This document shows positions 61,156 through 64,000 of a DNA stretch of 64,000 bases, in pieces. The translations under genes were made by a program, and so were the position numbers. The stretch comes from CAVPDE01 sp963707125 (GTDB lineage: Bacteria > Desulfobacterota > DSM-4660 > Desulfatiglandales > HGW-15). The stretch covers positions 1 through 64,000 of the forward strand of contig CAVPOU010000030.1 of assembly GCA_963707125.1 (NCBI GenBank), read 5' to 3'. Every line of letters begins with the position of its first letter. The first letter of the stretch is position 1. The notes under the pieces are model-generated. The model made no database searches and had not been told where the DNA came from. It worked only from the letters and a program-made list of their open reading frames with translations.

Positions 61156-61977
61156 ATGAGGGACCTTCTCAGAAATCACCGGACTCTGATGGGGCACATT
61201 TCAGAAGTGCTTCATGAGAAAAGTCAAGGGGGCGATGGATTTCCGGAAGATGTATTTCTTTCGCCCGAGACATCCTCGGTGCTGTTTCTTTTGGGCTGGC
61301 ACTGTAACGATTCTTCTGAGCCTTGCGTTGTGTTCAACAAACGCTCCTTCAGGGTGCGGCAGCCCGGAGATTTGTGCTTTCCAGGAGGGAGAGTAGCCCC
61401 GCGGCTGGACTTCTTTCTGTCAAAAGTGCTCAAGTCACCTCTGTCGCCTCTTGCTCGATGGCGGTTCTGGCCCCAGTGGCGCGATCAACGCAGAGAGCAA
61501 GCGAATCGTCTTTCCCTGCTTCTGGCAACCGGCCTGCGAGAGAGTGTGGAGGAGATGCGCCTCAACCCGTTTGGAGTGACCTTTCTCGGTCCCATGCCTT
61601 CTGAGGACCTCTATATGTTTCGACGCATTCTGTATCCTATGGTGGTCTGGATCCATCGACAGAAGCATTTCCTGCCGAACTGGGAAGTGGACAAAATTGT
61701 TTATGTTCCTGTGAGGGAACTCCTCAATCCTGATGCTTACGCGTGCTACCGCCTTCACTTCAACGTGGACGGAAAAAGAGGGGGCGACGGGACCATTCAG
61801 GATTTTCCTTGCTTCCGCCACCAGAATGAAAAAGAGCAAGAAGTGTTGTGGGGGGCCACCTTTCGCATTGTCATGTCTTTTCTGGAAATGGTTTTTGGGT
61901 TTACGGCTCCCTCCACGGATTCTTTGCCGGTGATCTATAACACTCTGGATCAGCGGTATCTGAGCGGATCATTCTAG
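61156..61977 (+). CDS. Nudix-like hydrolase with a split Nudix box
   Basis: 273 residues from ATG 61156. The region resembles coenzyme-A-type Nudix proteins: VLFLLGW, KRSFRVRQPGDLCFPGGRVA, then instead of the usual few residues about 45 residues of insert (LDFFLSKVLKSPLSPLARWR ... QANRLSLLL) before the box continues with ATGLRESVEEMRLNPFGVTF-LGP. REx2EE and the GG are present, so metal binding is plausible. Later blocks (VDKIVYVPVRELL, EVLWGATFRIVMSFLEMVFG) fit the CoA pyrophosphatase-like group. Substrate uncertain. Confidence 0.7.
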   Translation: MRDLLRNHRTLMGHISEVLHEKSQGGDGFPEDVFLSPETSSVLFLLGWHCNDSSEPCVVFNKRSFRVRQPGDLCFPGGRVAPRLDFFLSKVLKSPLSPLARWRFWPQWRDQRREQANRLSLLLATGLRESVEEMRLNPFGVTFLGPMPSEDLYMFRRILYPMVVWIHRQKHFLPNWEVDKIVYVPVRELLNPDAYACYRLHFNVDGKRGGDGTIQDFPCFRHQNEKEQEVLWGATFRIVMSFLEMVFGFTAPSTDSLPVIYNTLDQRYLSGSF

Positions 61978-62028
61978 ATGTGAAAAGAGAGTGAGGGAGA
62001 CAATCCTAATGCATAAGGAGCGAAGGTC

Positions 62029-62823
62029 ATGAAATTCGAATGTCCTGTTTGCCACAACCTATTCGAGGAGGAGCCCCAAGGGCCGTCCAACACTGTTTCA
62101 TGCAAGAAATGCGGGGCGCCGGTTCCTGCTCCTGAGCACGCAGGTGAAATCTCAAGAGACTATCCCGCCCTCTGTGTTTTTGTCGGTCTTGTGATGGCTC
62201 TTTTCGTGACCGGCTATTTCGCCCTGAAGAACGTCGACACGGACGTTGGTTTCAGCCCGGGGCCGTATGTGGAGGAGTGGACAAAGAATATCGAAGAGAA
62301 AGTGAAGGGTTTGCTCGGGGAGGCGTCGAAAGGGCTCAACATTCCGGGCAGAGAAGGCCGGGACGCCAAGAGCTATCTGGCGAAAGGGTACAGGCTCCAG
62401 CGGCAGAAGAACTACAAGGAGGCTCTAAACGAGTTAAACAAGGCCATCGAGGCGGATCCACGAAATGCAGAAGCCTATTACTGGAGAGGACGAACTCTGG
62501 TCAACCTGGAAAGGCTGGATCAAGGGAATGACGACTTCAAGACCGCGGTCAAATTCAAACCGGATTACGCGGAAGCTTATGACCATCTGGGCTGGCTTGC
62601 TTCTAAGCGGGGCGAAGTGGATGAGGGAATCGCTTATCTGACGAAGTCCATTGAGTTCAAGCCGGAGAATGCGTGGGCCTTCTACAATAGAAGCGGGCTG
62701 TTTTTCAGCAAAGGGGACGTGGCAGGTGCCATGAGGGATGCTGAAAAAGCGTGCAGCCTGGGATATCAGGATGGCTGCAAAGCCTATGAGACCTACAAGA
62801 ACAGCTCCAGAGAAGGTGGCTGA
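62029..62823 (+). CDS. Zinc-ribbon, single-span membrane TPR protein
   Basis: 264 residues from ATG 62029 (AAGGAGCGAAGG upstream). A zinc ribbon (CPVCHNLFEEE ... CKKCGAPV) at 1-35, a membrane helix at about 47-66 (ALCVFVGLVMALFVTGYFAL), then four TPR units from about 115 (LAKGYRLQRQKNYKEALNEL, AYYWRGRTLVNLERLDQGND, AYDHLGWLASKRGEVDEGIA). Scaffold-type protein with the TPR on one face of the membrane. The next gene starts 4 bp after its stop. Confidence 0.8.
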   Translation: MKFECPVCHNLFEEEPQGPSNTVSCKKCGAPVPAPEHAGEISRDYPALCVFVGLVMALFVTGYFALKNVDTDVGFSPGPYVEEWTKNIEEKVKGLLGEASKGLNIPGREGRDAKSYLAKGYRLQRQKNYKEALNELNKAIEADPRNAEAYYWRGRTLVNLERLDQGNDDFKTAVKFKPDYAEAYDHLGWLASKRGEVDEGIAYLTKSIEFKPENAWAFYNRSGLFFSKGDVAGAMRDAEKACSLGYQDGCKAYETYKNSSREGG

Positions 62824-62827
62824 AACT

Positions 62828-63283
62828 GTGCCCTGCACCATCAGAGCTTTCCTGATAGAGGATCTCAAGCAGATTCTTGAGATCGAACGAGAGGCTTTCC
62901 CCAAGACCGGTTATCCGAAGGAAGTCATTCTGAATTATGCAAAAAGACTCCCGGGCGGTTTTATCGTGGTGGATACGGGGGAGCAAATCGTGGGGTACAT
63001 GATCTTCGATCAGACCGGTCATGTTTACTCGGCAGCGGTTCGGCCTTCTTTGCGGAGAAGAGGTTTTGGGAGGATGCTTTTCATACATGCCTCAGAGCAA
63101 AGCCTTGGAAAGCTCTGGCTCGAAGTGAGGTCCAAAAACACGGGAGCCATTGAGTTTTATCAGAACATCGGCATGAGGATCGTTGGAAGGGTTCGAGAGT
63201 ACTACCATGGGGATGATGCGCTGATCATGATCCTGGATGGTCTGGGGCAAGAGAGGGATGCCAGTTCCGGTGAAATCAGATGA
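62828..63283 (+). CDS. GNAT-family N-acetyltransferase (RimI-like)
   Basis: 151 residues from GTG 62828, chosen because AAGGTGG is 10 nt upstream and the GNAT fold begins at once (VPCTIRAFLIEDLKQILEIE). The acetyl-CoA-binding motif is RPSLRRRGFGRMLFIHASEQ, and LWLEVRSKNTGAIEFYQNIG-MRIVGRVREYY follows, typical of ribosomal-protein-alanine acetyltransferases. The substrate is not certain. Stop and next start overlap (ATGA), and it lies 4 bp after the TPR gene, so three genes form a unit. Confidence 0.85.
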   Translation: MPCTIRAFLIEDLKQILEIEREAFPKTGYPKEVILNYAKRLPGGFIVVDTGEQIVGYMIFDQTGHVYSAAVRPSLRRRGFGRMLFIHASEQSLGKLWLEVRSKNTGAIEFYQNIGMRIVGRVREYYHGDDALIMILDGLGQERDASSGEIR

Positions 63284-64000
63284 TCATCAGTGCAAGCCGC
63301 AGAACCGATATCCCTGCTTTCTATTCCGGCTGGTTCATGAAACGCATTGAGGCGGGACATTGCGATGTTCCCAACCCTTTCAATCCCACCCAGGTCACGA
63401 ACATTTCTCTTGAACCAGAAGATGTGGACGTCATTGTCTTCTGGACCCGCAACGCTTCACCTCTTTTGCCCCATCTAAAGGAACTGGACGGCAAAGGTTA
63501 TCGATACTATTTCCTCTGCACTTTGATGGATAACCCCAGGGCCATGGATCCCGGGTGCCCCTTCCTGAAGGAAGGATTGGCAACCTTCAAAGCCCTTTCC
63601 GACAGCCTAGGCCCTGAGAGAGTTATCTGGCGGTATGATCCCATTATTTTCAGCGATGTAACGGATGGGGATTTCCACAAGAACACCTACGAACACGTCG
63701 CAAGGCAACTCCAGGGATACACGAGGCGTTCGATTATAAGCCTTGTGACTATTTACAGGAAGGCGAGACAGAGGGTGACCGCTCTGAGGCAGGCGGGGAT
63801 CGAACTCATGGAGTGTGAGGGGGAAGCCTTCGTTGATTTGATGACGTTCCTGGCATCCGTCGGCCGGGAGAACGGCATGACCGTTTTGAGTTGCGGTCAG
63901 GAGAGAAACCTGACGCCGTATGGAATTTTACCGGGCAAGTGCATTGATGAGAGTCTGATCAGGGAGGTCTTTGGATTGGAAGTGAGTTCCAAGAAAGACC
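63280..64000 (+). CDS. DUF1848 protein, 3' end outside window
   Basis: ATG 63280 overlaps the GNAT stop by 4 nt. The 240 residues visible show DUF1848 features: MIISASRRTDIPAFYSGWFM-KR, VPNPFNPTQVTNISLEP, VIVFWTRNASPLLPHL, RYYFLCTLMDNP, RVIWRYDPIIFSDVTDG and LSCGQERNLTPYGI. By family knowledge these are possibly FeS/radical-type proteins with C-terminal cysteines, which would lie beyond the window. Function unknown. Confidence 0.85.
   Translation, partial: MIISASRRTDIPAFYSGWFMKRIEAGHCDVPNPFNPTQVTNISLEPEDVDVIVFWTRNASPLLPHLKELDGKGYRYYFLCTLMDNPRAMDPGCPFLKEGLATFKALSDSLGPERVIWRYDPIIFSDVTDGDFHKNTYEHVARQLQGYTRRSIISLVTIYRKARQRVTALRQAGIELMECEGEAFVDLMTFLASVGRENGMTVLSCGQERNLTPYGILPGKCIDESLIREVFGLEVSSKKD

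Overview
The window looks like a chromosomal piece of an anaerobic, sulfate-reducing or syntrophic Desulfobacterota (Syntrophobacterales/Syntrophobacteraceae-like) bacterium. This rests on gene content only: an acyl-CoA ligase with a cytoplasmic bis-MGD molybdo/tungsto-enzyme and a flavin/iron-sulfur partner, a TRAP-transporter remnant, many iron-sulfur proteins, a sigma-54 promoter and several small conserved proteins of that lineage. No rRNA or marker gene is present to confirm it.

Left part (1-18.6 kb) is a graveyard with islands of intact genes. Bases 1-1200 hold a frameshifted IS21 istB inserted next to the last 35 codons of a tyrosine recombinase, then a terminator and the 3' half of a tRNA (an attachment-site scar). 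Bases 1335-6431 are a minus-strand block of five decayed genes: a CHC2/TOPRIM primase-like protein, a DnaX-like clamp loader, an N-formylglutamate amidohydrolase-like protein, a ParB-like protein and a radical SAM protein. They read as a dead integrative element. An intact IS200-type element (7.15-7.8 kb) and a truncated sister copy (10.39-10.61 kb) bracket a K+ uptake pair (trkA, split by a frameshift, and ktrB/trkH). Next come a compositionally odd gene, an NfeD-like protein, a nuclease remnant, two 51-residue proteins downstream of a sigma-54 promoter, and a histidine phosphatase. Bases 13.5-18.6 kb hold further wrecks: an SBF-type transporter, a seven-repeat SBBP surface protein, the AbgT C-terminus and an IS91-type transposase.

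Middle (18.8-34 kb): a secreted beta-propeller/PKD protein, a broken PilZ protein, an HU protein, a Phd/PIN toxin-antitoxin pair with its own promoter, two very large cytoplasmic six-hairpin glycosidase-like proteins, an SbmA/BacA-type ABC protein whose ATPase motifs are all degenerate, and a HisF-like plus GuaA-like (PP-loop only) pair.

34-46 kb: an IclR regulator whose promoter overlaps a near-perfect 34-bp palindrome, followed by a likely target operon (acyl-CoA ligase, Mo/W enzyme, and a four-cluster ferredoxin with a GltD-like oxidoreductase inserted inside its third cluster motif). A series of small or accessory proteins follows (DUF1566, EF-hand, PilZ, Mut7-C-like, QueG-like).

46-56 kb is one minus-strand operon: two-partner-secretion adhesin, its outer-membrane transporter, a TPR-CHAT protease-like protein, a CHASE2-adenylate cyclase and a DUF928 protein. 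A FecR-domain protein lies nearby at 60 kb. This surface-secretion/caspase-like/cyclic-nucleotide module is the best candidate for an integrated, little-described system. The right end holds tandem cytidylate-kinase-like proteins with altered P-loops, a class-III aminotransferase, a tiny lipoprotein, an unusual Nudix protein, a TPR protein, a GNAT acetyltransferase and the start of a DUF1848 protein.
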